The position numbers and the translations under genes are program-made. Positions 16,722 to 27,400 of a DNA stretch of 39,040 nucleotides are shown one piece after another. How positions within the stretch are numbered: the first letter of the stretch is position 1; every line of letters begins with the position of its first letter. The stretch is from Muribaculaceae bacterium (GTDB lineage Bacteria > Bacteroidota > Bacteroidia > Bacteroidales > Muribaculaceae). The stretch lies in contig JAQVCR010000019.1 of NCBI GenBank assembly GCA_028689665.1, positions 1 to 39,040 on the forward strand, given 5' to 3'. The notes beneath the pieces were generated by a model. It was given only the letters and a program-made list of their open reading frames with translations. It searched no databases and was not told the origin of the DNA.

Positions 16722-17339
16722 ATGAAAAAAATTATTTTTTCAACATTAATCATTGTATGTTCTATTTTTAGCTCACACAATGCTTATGCTTTCGACCTAT
16801 CTTCATTAACTAATGCCATTGGGAATGGCACTGTTGAGAATATCGTAAATGGAGTCATAGGATCATCTGACATTAATGTAGCCGACCTAGCCGGAACGTG
16901 GAAATATAAAGCCCCGGCAATTGCTTTTGAGAGTGAAGATATTCTTAAAAAGGCTGGTGGTGTTGCAGCCGCTACTGCTATCGAGAACAAAATGGCGCCC
17001 TACTACACCAAGGCAGGGTTAGCTAATTCATCAATCACTTTCGATTCTAATGGCAATTTCACACTGACATTCAAAAAAGGTAAAATCTCGGGGACTGTTA
17101 CAAAAGGTACAAATGGTGTATTTATCTTTAACTTCGCAGCTCTCGGAAAAGTAAACATCGGTAAGATGAATGCTTATGTAAAGAAAGGAACTACACTTGA
17201 AATTACTTTTGAGGTTACCAAACTAGTCGGTCTTCTTTCTAAGATAGCTACAGCGTCGGGAAACTCCACTGCAACAACAGCTATTAAACTATTAGAAAGC
17301 TACAAAGGCATATACGCCGGATTTGAATTTAAAAAATAA
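16722..17339 (+). CDS. DUF4923 family exported protein
   Basis: This 205-residue protein has a signal peptide ending near NAYA (residue 23) and no lipobox Cys. The rest matches the DUF4923 family: DLAGTWKYKAPAIAFESEDIL, KMAPYYTKAGL, then a lipocalin-like beta region (SITFDSNGNFTLTFKKGKISG). The fold hints at a small ligand-binding barrel, with no known ligand. It lies 18 bp after the dehydratase and before a strong terminator, so it is co-transcribed with the dehydratase but perhaps not functionally linked. Confidence 0.75.
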   Translation: MKKIIFSTLIIVCSIFSSHNAYAFDLSSLTNAIGNGTVENIVNGVIGSSDINVADLAGTWKYKAPAIAFESEDILKKAGGVAAATAIENKMAPYYTKAGLANSSITFDSNGNFTLTFKKGKISGTVTKGTNGVFIFNFAALGKVNIGKMNAYVKKGTTLEITFEVTKLVGLLSKIATASGNSTATTAIKLLESYKGIYAGFEFKK

Positions 17340-17365
17340 TATAATATATAACTTTATATACTTAG

Positions 17366-17405
17366 AGAAAATTCTTACTTTTGGGTAAGAATTTTCTTTT
17401 TTTTA
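17366..17405 (+). terminator. Strong terminator containing a -7 promoter element
   Basis: A perfect 13-bp stem (agaaaattcttac 17366-17378 with 17385-17397) is followed by a T-run ending 8 bp before the acyltransferase ATG. TACTTTTG (17376-17383) in the stem and loop matches TAnnTTTG, and TTTA sits 19 nt upstream (17353-17356), so the acyltransferase promoter may overlap the terminator. Confidence 0.85.
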
Positions 17406-17412
17406 TTTCATT

Positions 17413-18417
17413 ATGAATCAACGTCTATCCAATATAGAGTTACTACGTATTATCAGTATGTTTTTTATCCTCGTGGTTCACTGTGCCGGTGCATCGCTTG
17501 GACTGCCTACAATTATGAAGCTTGAAGACTTTGAATCGTTATCTACAATTTCTAAAGAGATGGTAGAATCAATTTCGATTATTGGTGTCAATTGTTTTAT
17601 ATTAATATCAGGATATTTTGGAATTAAAGCCAGCCTGTCGGGGTTCGCTAAATTTATTGCTATCTGCTTATTTTATTCAGTTTCTACATTCTTGGTTACA
17701 GCTTTATTCTATCCTGCAATTTATTCAAGCGAAGAACTAATAAGCACATTCATAATATTTCCAAACAACGTCTTGTGGTTTGTTCCCGCTTATATAATTC
17801 TATATATCGTAAGCCCGGTGATTAATATCAGTCTTGCTAAATTAAGCATTACGAAGTTACATATAACAGTGGCATTATTCTCGGCTGTAATTTTAGCCGG
17901 TTGGTGGCTCGAGCTAGGCTTTAATCCGACGGGCTACACTGCAATACAATTGATTTATATATACATTATAGGACGATGGATAAAAACGGCTGAAATAAGC
18001 CTTAGAATAAAGCTGAAGACATGTATTATAATCTACACATTAGCCACAGTCTTAATATTTGCCTCTACATTTTTGCTTAATTCTCATTTGGCATTTGCTT
18101 ATAATTCGCCTTTTGTGATACTCGCTTCAATATATTTCTTTCTCATATTCTCAAAAATCGAAGTAAAGAGCAGTGCTATAAACTCTATTGCAAAATCATC
18201 GCTGGCTGTATACCTGATTCATAAGTCGCCTTATGTATGGGTTCATTTTCGCGAGGCAGTAATATACATGGCTGATGGTATGTCTTTCATTCCATTTACA
18301 ATCTGTATCACACTATTCTGTATTGCTGTATTTGCAGCTTGCATAGCAATCGACGCTTTAATTTTTAAGCCTGTATTTTCCACTATTTGCAACAGCATCA
18401 AAATCACTAAATCGTAA
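17413..18417 (+). CDS. Acyltransferase family 3 membrane protein
   Basis: This 334-residue polytopic membrane protein, with about ten hydrophobic segments, matches the acyltransferase-3 family. It begins with the typical NIELLRIISMFFILVVHCAG, whose His is the conserved catalytic-type residue, and has the LWFVPAYIILY segment in the middle. These enzymes O-acetylate or otherwise acylate surface sugars using cytosolic acyl-CoA. Next to the nucleotide-sugar dehydratase it may decorate the same glycan. The start is only 8 bp after the T-run of a terminator, so it likely has its own promoter within that terminator. It ends directly at a (TA)13 repeat. Confidence 0.85.
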   Translation: MNQRLSNIELLRIISMFFILVVHCAGASLGLPTIMKLEDFESLSTISKEMVESISIIGVNCFILISGYFGIKASLSGFAKFIAICLFYSVSTFLVTALFYPAIYSSEELISTFIIFPNNVLWFVPAYIILYIVSPVINISLAKLSITKLHITVALFSAVILAGWWLELGFNPTGYTAIQLIYIYIIGRWIKTAEISLRIKLKTCIIIYTLATVLIFASTFLLNSHLAFAYNSPFVILASIYFFLIFSKIEVKSSAINSIAKSSLAVYLIHKSPYVWVHFREAVIYMADGMSFIPFTICITLFCIAVFAACIAIDALIFKPVFSTICNSIKITKS

Positions 18418-18443
18418 TATATATATATATATATATATATATA
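18418..18443. repeat. (TA)13 microsatellite touching a stop codon
   Basis: Thirteen uninterrupted TA units begin at the base after the acyltransferase TAA. Such tracts are slippage-prone and locally melt easily. It lies in the short gap between convergent genes. Confidence 0.95.
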
Positions 18444-18448
18444 ACAGA

Positions 18449-18478
18449 AACGGGGTTGCCATCACTGGTTACCCCGTT
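18449..18478. terminator. Shared hairpin between convergent genes
   Basis: aacggggttgcca (18449-18461) pairs with tggttaccccgtt (18466-18478) at 11 of 13 positions. It lies between the acyltransferase and the type IX-tailed gene stops and can end transcription from both sides, though no long T-run is present. Confidence 0.6.
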
Positions 18479-18509
18479 CAATAGATAGTATTATTAAGAA
18501 ACTGTCAAA

Positions 18510-20267
18510 TTACTTCACTGCTTTTACAGTAAAGTTATCGTTGAATTTTAAAATATATACGCCGTTAGAAAGTGATTGAGCATCAATTGTTGTTTTGCCT
18601 GCTGCATCAAGTTCTACGTCTTTTACTAATTGACCTGCTACGTTGAAAATCTTTACAGAATTAACTGTAGAAGGATAAGTAGCTACAAAGTTTCCACCAA
18701 CAGTAGCAACCGATACCGGATTAACCTCTACACCGGAAACACTGCCATCACCTTGTACTAAGTGGAACACTTTAGTCATACCGTTAGCATATACTTTGAT
18801 ATTTGCGGTTCTGCCTGAAGTTCCTGCAGGTAATGCACTGATTTGGAATGATACTTTTACATAAGGAACGTCTTGATTCGAGTCATCGTCATGAATTATA
18901 ATGTCTTCTTTAGTAGGTACTACCCAGCTAGGAATATCATTATCATTTGCTTCTGAAAGAATTAAGTTCTCAGCATCTACATTAGTATCAATGATGAAAT
19001 CTTTAGTTTCGTCAGCACCTGTTCCTTGATAAGTAAATTCATTCAATGAAGCATCCTTTTCGCTAACTACTCCTATATAAGGCATCTCAGCTTGAATACC
19101 GATAAGGAAGCAAATGCCTCTCATTTGTTTTTCCTCTTTAGTAGCATAGATCAAATTACCAATATTGAAGAATTTTTCTTCTTCTACTCCTTGAGCATTT
19201 TTATATTTAACGTGTGCTAAGCCTGAAAATTCTCCGTTATTCTCTGCAATAGTACGATCACAACCAAACATTGTCGGGCGGAAATCTACCCAGTCTGGAT
19301 TTGAAACGTAGCCACTGATTTCAACAACAAAAGCAGTATTGTTAATAATTATTTTATCTAGTTCAAAGCCTAACTCATCAACACTTTTAACTTTAAAGTT
19401 AATTAGTTGATAAGCTAATTCATCAACAGCTGTTTCAAGTACACAAGTACCTGTACCTAATACTTCACCAATTTCTCCCTCATCCGAAAGTTTACGTACT
19501 GTCATATTTAAGGTTGCACCGGCTTTAGCTTGAACAACTGCAGTCATATTGAAGCCGTTGATAACCATTGTATTTGTTGTCTTTTCAAACTTTTGAACAG
19601 GACCTTCTAGTGTAACATCAGTAGCAGTAATATCAAAATTTGCTAAGACAGAAGGCCATTTAGCAAGATATACAGGATCGTTACATAGAATACCAATGTT
19701 TAAATAAGATAATAAAGCCTCAGAAAATGGAGAATAACGAACAAGGTCAGAAACTACACCCGACCCCGGATCGGCAACTCCACCGGATTGATAATATGAA
19801 AAGCCTGGTAATTCAAATGTTGTAGCTCCTGAAGCTAATGAACAAGGATACCATAAACCTGCAGGGAAAGTGTTTTTAAAATTAGATTCGGTTGAAACCT
19901 CTTTAGTATTAATAATCCAACTCCAAGGTGTAGCAGCTGTTGCATTTTTAGATAGATTTAGCCATTCACTTTCTACATAAGCCGGGCCTTGAATTACAGG
20001 GTATCCTTTACCTGTTGTAAAATCAGCATCCCAATAATATGTTCCTATTGGACGTCTGAAATTAAGTTCTAAGGTACCTTCTTTAATCGATATTCCGCTC
20101 TTTTGATCAAGTGGTGATACACGATATAACGACGATTTACTAATGTCTTTACTAGCTTTCACTTCAAGCATAGTCGGATTATCTATTGAAGACACCGATT
20201 GAAGAGCATTAGCCGACATCATGGCTCCTGCCATAAATGCCACAGTTAAAAGTAATTGTTTTTTCAT
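18510..20267 (-). CDS. Secreted protein with type IX secretion C-terminal tail
   Basis: This 585-residue protein has a signal peptide (cleavage near SANA, residue 21) and ends in a type IX secretion sorting tail: VNSVKIFNVAGQLVKDVELDA, TIDAQSLSNGVYILKFNDN and FTVKAVK. The body is a beta-rich region without a known catalytic motif (PIGTYYWDADFTTG; TPWSWIINT), so I do not assign a function. It is the last gene of the SusC/SusD operon, 37 bp after the DUF4302 gene, and is probably exported to the cell surface or released, where it could bind or process the substrate of the neighbouring transporter. Confidence 0.72.
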   Translation of the reverse strand: MKKQLLLTVAFMAGAMMSANALQSVSSIDNPTMLEVKASKDISKSSLYRVSPLDQKSGISIKEGTLELNFRRPIGTYYWDADFTTGKGYPVIQGPAYVESEWLNLSKNATAATPWSWIINTKEVSTESNFKNTFPAGLWYPCSLASGATTFELPGFSYYQSGGVADPGSGVVSDLVRYSPFSEALLSYLNIGILCNDPVYLAKWPSVLANFDITATDVTLEGPVQKFEKTTNTMVINGFNMTAVVQAKAGATLNMTVRKLSDEGEIGEVLGTGTCVLETAVDELAYQLINFKVKSVDELGFELDKIIINNTAFVVEISGYVSNPDWVDFRPTMFGCDRTIAENNGEFSGLAHVKYKNAQGVEEEKFFNIGNLIYATKEEKQMRGICFLIGIQAEMPYIGVVSEKDASLNEFTYQGTGADETKDFIIDTNVDAENLILSEANDNDIPSWVVPTKEDIIIHDDDSNQDVPYVKVSFQISALPAGTSGRTANIKVYANGMTKVFHLVQGDGSVSGVEVNPVSVATVGGNFVATYPSTVNSVKIFNVAGQLVKDVELDAAGKTTIDAQSLSNGVYILKFNDNFTVKAVK

Positions 20268-20304
20268 AACTCAAAATTATTTAATTAACAAATAAGTATA
20301 TTTA

Positions 20305-21588
20305 CTATTGAGCAATAACACTAACGTTATCATTAGCACTATTACTGTTAGAAAGCAATATTGTAGATGGATTAATTGCCGATTCAGATGTCAAAGTGAA
20401 TGTTAATCCATTGAAACAATCTATGAATGTCTGGAGTGCAGGCACATCTGATATAAATTTAGTTGCATTGGCATCGCTTGTACCATCAAATATAAATTTA
20501 ACTTTACCATCGACTATTTCGGGTTTGAAATAAGCCAATCCGGTTCTTGACCCGACTTTAAATGATAAGCTGTACACGTCTTTTGTACATGAAAATTGCG
20601 AATAGGCAATTGGATATTTATATTTAGTCTTACATGCGTCGGAAGCAGCTTGATAAGCAGTTGCAATAGCTCCGCCCATATTGCTGGCATCGAGTCTCCA
20701 TATCATTTCTTTTAAAGTGAACAGGGTTGGTAACTCTTCGGCATAAATTCTTGCATCTTGTCCTTCGTCGGTACATACTAATGAACCATCTTCAGCTATT
20801 TTAAAGTTCTGAACGGCAAAAGCATCGTTTTCGCCACCATAAGGTGTGCAGAAACGTATTCCTCTTTCCGACAATAGGAATATAGCATGCGATGTCTGTG
20901 TTATAGCATCTCCGCCAAATGGATATAAAGAAATTTCGTGGTCGATAGCACCATTCACAACATATTTTTCGCCTCCTGCGCTAAGGTATAAATAGCTTAA
21001 CTTATCGGAGAATAATTGATTTTGTACTTCGTCAACTTTTTTGAAATATCCTTCCCATTCGTAATCGGCTGGAAGTGGACGCATAATTACTTCAATTTTG
21101 CGTTTCTTTCCATGTAGGATTACTCCATTGGCATCAGCACTCATTACTACAAATTCATAATCGCCCTCGTGTCCGTGTCCGGTTTGGTCGCCGGCAGTTC
21201 CGGGAACATCTTCGGGTGTAGAAAATATGTGTAGCACTTCATTATATGTGTTGAAAGAAAGCACAGGTCCATTATCTGCTATCATTTCAAAAGCTGATAC
21301 AGCTTCGGTATATTTATTGCCGATCCACTGATTCTTTCCGGCAATCTTAACAGAACCGTTAGTGTCAAATTTCATAAGGAAAAGACAGCCTGCTTCCGTT
21401 GTATTTGCAAAGTATTCTACTATCCAACCGTTAGAAGATTCACATAGCACTTTTCTATAGTCTGTTAATGCTTGCTCTGTACGATCAGACGCTGATTGAT
21501 CGAATACATCATCTACTTCTCTACTGCAAGAATAATTACAAAAGAGAGTTACAACTAAACCGAATATTATTAATATTTTATTTTTCAT
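20305..21588 (-). CDS. DUF4302 lipoprotein
   Basis: This 427-residue predicted lipoprotein (Cys21 after FCNYS) matches DUF4302: TEQALTDYRKVLCESSNGWI, YEFVVMSADANGVILHGKK, then PLPADYEWEGYF. Members usually sit beside SusC/SusD and a metallopeptidase, and are thought to be surface-exposed accessory binding proteins. The function is unknown. It starts 9 bp after the metallopeptidase gene, so it is in the same transcript. Confidence 0.82.
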   Translation of the reverse strand: MKNKILIIFGLVVTLFCNYSCSREVDDVFDQSASDRTEQALTDYRKVLCESSNGWIVEYFANTTEAGCLFLMKFDTNGSVKIAGKNQWIGNKYTEAVSAFEMIADNGPVLSFNTYNEVLHIFSTPEDVPGTAGDQTGHGHEGDYEFVVMSADANGVILHGKKRKIEVIMRPLPADYEWEGYFKKVDEVQNQLFSDKLSYLYLSAGGEKYVVNGAIDHEISLYPFGGDAITQTSHAIFLLSERGIRFCTPYGGENDAFAVQNFKIAEDGSLVCTDEGQDARIYAEELPTLFTLKEMIWRLDASNMGGAIATAYQAASDACKTKYKYPIAYSQFSCTKDVYSLSFKVGSRTGLAYFKPEIVDGKVKFIFDGTSDANATKFISDVPALQTFIDCFNGLTFTLTSESAINPSTILLSNSNSANDNVSVIAQ

Positions 21589-21597
21589 CTGATTTAA

Positions 21598-22719
21598 CTA
21601 TTGAATATTATTAATTTCTTCTCTTAGAGCTTCAATATTGATATTTGTTTGGCGAGTTTGAACTTCATTACGTAACTCTTCTAGATTTGCTCCCCAAGCT
21701 TCTTTGAACCAGTTCTTAGCAATTGTAATTTTTTGATTCAATACAGCTACACCGTCAACACCATCTTTATCCTCAGCAGCAAACACCTTTATGGCATTGC
21801 CGTTAGTGTCGGTTTTACCCTTAAGGACATAAGTCTTTTTACCATCTTCACCGATTATCGTTTCTACTTCTTTATCAGTTGGATATTGTATATTTTCTTC
21901 ACTTGCCTCATTATTTTTGTAGTAATACCAACAGAAGTATTCAGGAGTATCCGACTCAGCATCTTTTACTTGCCAGCCACGTGCTGCATATTCAAAGATT
22001 AAATCCCAATCTGATTGAGTTAAAACAATATAGTTTGCTATTATCTCGGCAAAATCTTCACGTGTTTCAGAACTTGCATATTTAGTGGGGAATCCAAGTG
22101 AATTTACTACACCGATATTTCTATCTTGCCAGTTACTTGAATCGTAATGACCGGTACTTAATGTATTAAACTCTTTAGGATAACTCTTAGTTTGATGCAG
22201 AATGTGAGCAAACTCATGGTGCATTGTCTTGAAATAATACTCGTTCATCATTAGAATATCTGTATTGTCAAGAGCATTTACTTTGAACAAAGATACCTTT
22301 ACTCCACCTTCGGCAAGACCAATTGTCTCTGTCCCACTTTGTGGATTATAAGCAGGAGAGCCTATCAAGTGAATGATACGTGGACCATACTTTTTTAGGA
22401 ATTCATCGTCAACTACTTTTTTATAGACATCAAACCAAAGATATTTAGTTAATACAGCTAAATCTTGTGCTTTGTTTAAATCAGCAGGGACAAGATTATA
22501 ATTCATGTTAGTACTGATATCTTGTAGCTTATATTTAAAATCTAAGTTATAAACGTCAAGATAATTTACCTTAAGCCATTTATCAAATTTGTAAGTATAA
22601 GATGTAGGATCGGGCTCAGTAGGGATATCAGGGAATATTGTCCCCTTGATTTCATCATCACTACACGATGAAAATGCTATTGCAACAGCAAATAATGTTA
22701 TATATTTAAATAATCTCAT
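21598..22719 (-). CDS. Lipoprotein zinc-binding metallopeptidase (Peptidase_Mx1-like)
   Basis: This 373-residue predicted lipoprotein (FSSC, Cys19) has the zinc-protease motif H168-E-F-A-H172 in the context MHHEFAHILHQ, with a downstream acidic helix (ETREDFAEIIANYIV) that may give the third ligand. It resembles the putative zinc-binding metallopeptidase family found in SusC/SusD loci of Bacteroidetes. It would act on the cell surface to trim peptides or proteins for import. The gene is 11 bp after susD. Catalytic activity is inferred from the motif. Confidence 0.82.
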   Translation of the reverse strand: MRLFKYITLFAVAIAFSSCSDDEIKGTIFPDIPTEPDPTSYTYKFDKWLKVNYLDVYNLDFKYKLQDISTNMNYNLVPADLNKAQDLAVLTKYLWFDVYKKVVDDEFLKKYGPRIIHLIGSPAYNPQSGTETIGLAEGGVKVSLFKVNALDNTDILMMNEYYFKTMHHEFAHILHQTKSYPKEFNTLSTGHYDSSNWQDRNIGVVNSLGFPTKYASSETREDFAEIIANYIVLTQSDWDLIFEYAARGWQVKDAESDTPEYFCWYYYKNNEASEENIQYPTDKEVETIIGEDGKKTYVLKGKTDTNGNAIKVFAAEDKDGVDGVAVLNQKITIAKNWFKEAWGANLEELRNEVQTRQTNINIEALREEINNIQ

Positions 22720-22730
22720 TGTCTTAAATA

Positions 22731-24428
22731 TTAATTTTTAACAAGTTGTTCTCTCTGATTAGATGACTCACCGCTAGGCTTTAAAACCTCACGATAGTTT
22801 GCTTCCAAGCCAGCTGAAAGAGCTTCTGTAGGTATCTGAATTGCTCGACGTGGATCAAGTTTTGTCAATGTCTTCACACCGTCTTTTCCAATCTTGTGTG
22901 TAATTTCAATTCCAAAACGTTTCAAGTCGAACCAACGTAGTCCTGTGTGGATAGTTTCAATACGACGTAAATGCTGTATACATTGAACGTATGGTAAATT
23001 CTCAGCAGTTACTGAATATTTATCACTTGGACAGATTTCATCTAGATTGATTGGATTAGCTATTCCAAAGCTTAGTGCTTTTGAGTAGAATTTAACTACT
23101 GCGTCTTTTGTCATATCAATTGTACGATCATCGCCTGCATTGTTTTTCTTACGGGCATCGTCCCAAACTTTCAAGTCTTTAATAGCTCCGTCGAGGTCGC
23201 CTGTAAATATTTTTGCTTCTGCACGGCATAATAGTGTTTCTTCGCCATTGAACTCTGAACGTACAATGTGTGCATAACCAATTCCGGCTACTTTATCCGA
23301 ATATTCAAATTGTTCGGCACAGTTTGCTCCGAAATATGTACCATATTCTTGACCTCCTGCGGTGAACGATGTGCTTTGGAAACAAGGATTCATTGCAAAA
23401 GTTTCACCCGATTGGCTGTTTCTATATTTACAATTCTCCCATGTTGGGCCGGGACCTTGAATGGTTGCACGCTTAGCTTCACGATTACAAGTGTAACGAT
23501 AACCGCCGAAGTGGCGAACAAAGCTCGAATATGTTGAGATTAACATTAAATTACGTTGATGAATAATGTTCGTATAGTAACGACCAAAATCAGCCAAATA
23601 ATAAAGAGTGGTTTGCGACCATAATTCGCTCATATAAGGAGCTGGATCTACACCTTCGCCTCCAAAGGCTACGTTGGCATAAGTAATTACTTTCTCATAA
23701 TCTCTTTTGAAAAGATAGAAACGTGCGGCAAAAGCATTAGCGGCAGCTTTGTTGAAGTGATATTTAGGCACTTCATATATTGCATTGTCTACATTCTTTA
23801 AACCTTCTAATAGGTCGGCTTCGATCTTATCGTAAACATCGGCTAGATTTCCACGATCATATTTTACTAATACTGTAGTCTCGGGCTCGGTAGGATAAGG
23901 AATACCTTGTATTGTCTTGCTTAATTCGGGTCCGCGATAAGGCATACAGAATATATTAGCTAATATAAAATGGTGATAAGCACGAATTAGATATGCTTCA
24001 GCCTTTATTGCTTTCACTTCACTTTCTTTTCCTATCGACTCAAAGTAAGGAATACGTTCGAGTACTGCATTTGCACAAGCAATAGCTTTATAACAACTTT
24101 CCCATATATCTGATGGCGAGTCGTTTCCTGTACCAGAAACTACATCTTCCCATGCATAAATCTCATCGTCCATACGTGAATATGAACCAAGATTATAACG
24201 TACGCCTTGATCGTTGGGTGAATTATTATCTATCACATTATCTGACGAGAACTCTCCCACTAGTGCATAATTGGCACTGGTGTATCCATTTACTAGCAAT
24301 AGTCTTAATTGCTCTGGAGTGTTTAACTCAACTCGTGTATCCGGAACTTTATTAAGAAAATCCTCACAAGAAGAAAGGCTTAATAATGCTAATGCTACCG
24401 GTAATATATATTTTAATTTTAATTTCAT
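22731..24428 (-). CDS. SusD/RagB-like outer-membrane lipoprotein
   Basis: This 565-residue predicted lipoprotein (LSSC, Cys21) matches the SusD/RagB family: CEDFLNKVPDTRVELNTPEQ at the start, the TPR-like helical core (AIACANAVLERIPYFESIGK; AEAYLIRAYHHFILANIF) and the C-terminal LRRIETIHTGLRWFDLKRFG block. It caps the SusC channel and binds the substrate. The gene follows SusC after 19 bp. The substrate is not predictable from the sequence; the neighbours suggest peptides. Confidence 0.93.
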   Translation of the reverse strand: MKLKLKYILPVALALLSLSSCEDFLNKVPDTRVELNTPEQLRLLLVNGYTSANYALVGEFSSDNVIDNNSPNDQGVRYNLGSYSRMDDEIYAWEDVVSGTGNDSPSDIWESCYKAIACANAVLERIPYFESIGKESEVKAIKAEAYLIRAYHHFILANIFCMPYRGPELSKTIQGIPYPTEPETTVLVKYDRGNLADVYDKIEADLLEGLKNVDNAIYEVPKYHFNKAAANAFAARFYLFKRDYEKVITYANVAFGGEGVDPAPYMSELWSQTTLYYLADFGRYYTNIIHQRNLMLISTYSSFVRHFGGYRYTCNREAKRATIQGPGPTWENCKYRNSQSGETFAMNPCFQSTSFTAGGQEYGTYFGANCAEQFEYSDKVAGIGYAHIVRSEFNGEETLLCRAEAKIFTGDLDGAIKDLKVWDDARKKNNAGDDRTIDMTKDAVVKFYSKALSFGIANPINLDEICPSDKYSVTAENLPYVQCIQHLRRIETIHTGLRWFDLKRFGIEITHKIGKDGVKTLTKLDPRRAIQIPTEALSAGLEANYREVLKPSGESSNQREQLVKN

Positions 24429-24447
24429 TGCTCAAATAATTAAACTA

Positions 24448-27400
24448 TTATAAACCAAATCTTAATGTAAATGTAAACTGACGAGGCATTGGAGTAGCCA
24501 CACCACCACTATTAAAGAATTCTGGGTCTTGACCATTCAGTTTCTTGTCGGCATACAACAAGCAAATGTTTGTTGCTTGAAGTTTAACTGAAGCACTTGT
24601 CAAACGTAATTTTGTCAAAACTACTTTTGGTATATCATAAGACACTGAAATTTCTTTTAATCTTATGAAACCACCATCTGCTATACGTGCAGTTGAATAG
24701 TTATATGCATTATATGCATACGATAAATTACTATCATCTTGATATTGACGACGCGATGCTATTACAGGAATATCTGTATATAACTCATCACCCGGCTTAG
24801 TCCAACGATTCTTAAATTCCTTTGGCATTGCCGAAAGGTCGCTATATGCTGCTGCAAAATCGGGAGATAGACGTAACTTATTACCAAATGAATAAGTCAA
24901 GAATATATTAGCATGCCAATTCTTCCAACGTAATCCATTACCAAATCCTCCTGTGATTGTTGGGTCGGTAGGTCCTTCATATTTTAAGAATCCGAGTTTT
25001 TCAAACTCTTGGAAATTGATGTTTGTAGTTGTTACTTCACCATTTTCATTTATGATTTGTGGAATACCCTCATCGTTAAGTCCAACAAATGGAATAGAGA
25101 ATATTGCTCTTACGGGATAGCCCTCTAATGGGAAACCGGTTCCTTGTACTAAGTCGATAACTCGTGAACGAGCTTTCAAATCGGTAATTGTATTCTTTGC
25201 ATAAGCAAAGGTAAAGTCGGTTGTCCATGTGAAATCTTTATTATCAATATTTTTTGTTGATAATGTGAACTCAACACCGTGTGAACTCATTGATGCCACA
25301 TTTGCATATTTGCTTGTTACACCACCTACTCCTTGTGTATAGATACGTCCAATTAAGTCGTAGTTATTACGTGTGTACCAGTCGAAAGATAAATTTAATC
25401 TATTGTCTAAGAAACCTAAATCGGCTCCGATATCTAGCTCGTGCTTTTTCTCGTAAGTAAGCTCTGAGTTTGCTAATTCATTTAGTGCAAGTCCTAGCTC
25501 ACTAGCTTCGGTTACAGGTCGCCATGGTTTATATGAGCTGTAAATTGCTGTTGCATTAGAAACCGACGATGGTCCGCTCTCTCCGGTAAGTGAATAAGAT
25601 GCACGGATCTTTGCGTGAGATACTACCTTATTAGCAAACCACTCTTCTTCGTGCATATTCCATGCTGCCGATAAGTTCCATGTAGGTAACCAACGTGATT
25701 GAGATGAACGGCCTAATTTATTAGAACCTTCATAACGAATTACACCATTAAAGATATAACGTCCTTTGTAAGAATAGCTACCGGTGGCGAAGAATGCTGC
25801 ATTTCTACGATATGCCCAATAGTCGCCAAAATATGAACCATTCTCTTCTACCATTTGTTTGAACAAATCGGCATCGATAAATGGAATGTTTCCATTCTCA
25901 TAGCATATTCCCCACCCGGTGAAATTCTCTTGGTGGCGGTCGATAGAGCTAACTTCAGCTCCTGCCATAAGACTTGTTATATGGATATTGTTAAATGTCT
26001 TGTTATATTGTGCAGTACCTCGGAAGTCGTATTGCGACATTGAATATACATTGTGGAATAAGATACCTCCCTTTGGAAGAATTGTCTTAGGTAGTGCGTT
26101 TGGATCATCAGGGTCGGTGTAAAGATATGGGTTACTTGCTCTGATAATTGCATTTTCAGGGTCAATACCGGCACGATATGCCATTGCTTGGTTAGAATTA
26201 TCTTTTACATAGTGATTCTGTGTAGAACTATTATAACGATACGAACCAATTGCATTAAACTCAAGCCCTGCGATAGGACGCCAGTTTAACTCACCTTGAA
26301 ATTTTAAATCTGTTACATTTATATCAATGTAGTTGTTATCTAATTCATTGAAAATATTGAATGCTGCATAGTTTCTAACACTATATACATTAGGGTCTGT
26401 CGTACGAGAAGTGTTTAACGCATAGCTGTATGGGTTAATATCAAATCCTCGATTTACTTTTCCCGAAACCACATCGACATCTTGACTCAATGTACCAGGG
26501 GCTGTCTGTTTACGATAAGAATCGCTTGTCAAAATCTTGACACGCAATGTCTTTGATAAATCGTAAGAGGCATTTGCATTAAATGTATAGCGTTGTACGT
26601 CGCTGGCTTTTGTCCATCCCGGATCGTTCATTACCGAAAGTGAAGAATAGAAACGTCCTTTGTCGGTACCTCCGGTGATACTTAATGCGTGGTTCATCAT
26701 TATTGAATTATTGAACAATAAATCGAACCAGTCGGTATTTCTTTGTTCGGCTTGACGCAAATATTGGTTCATGGCTGCTTCGGTATTGGCAATGCCATAA
26801 CCACCGTTTTGGTAGCTGTCTATTAGTTTATACATAGTACCATAGATACCCGAGCTTGAAGAGTTAACTAAATTGGCAAATTCCAACCAACCTTTAGATT
26901 GCATCTCCTTATATATACTCATTTGCTCTTGTGAGTTGCTTATATTGAACTCGCTATAGCTTGGTTTCATACGCAAAGTGAACTCTCCGGTATAGTTGAT
27001 ACTTGTGTGTCCTGCTTTACCTTGTTTTGTAGTAACGACAATTACACCTGCCATTGCACGTGCTCCATAGATTGATGTAGCCGAACCATCTTTCAAAATT
27101 TGAAAGCTTTCAATATCATCGGCATTCATTCCTGCTATTGCTGAAGAAATTAGTGTTACTGCATCTCCCGAAGAAAGTTCATCGGCAGATACTTCAACAG
27201 CATCTTCTAGAATTACACCATCGACTACCCATAGAGGTTTTGATGTTCCATAAATTGATGTAGCTCCACGAACACGGATCTTTGGTGCTGTACCAAACGT
27301 ACCCGATACGTTTTGAACTGATACTCCGGCAGCACGACCCTCTAACGAACGGCTTATATCGGCTACACCATCAAGCTTTGCCTTGTCGGCATCTAGTTTT

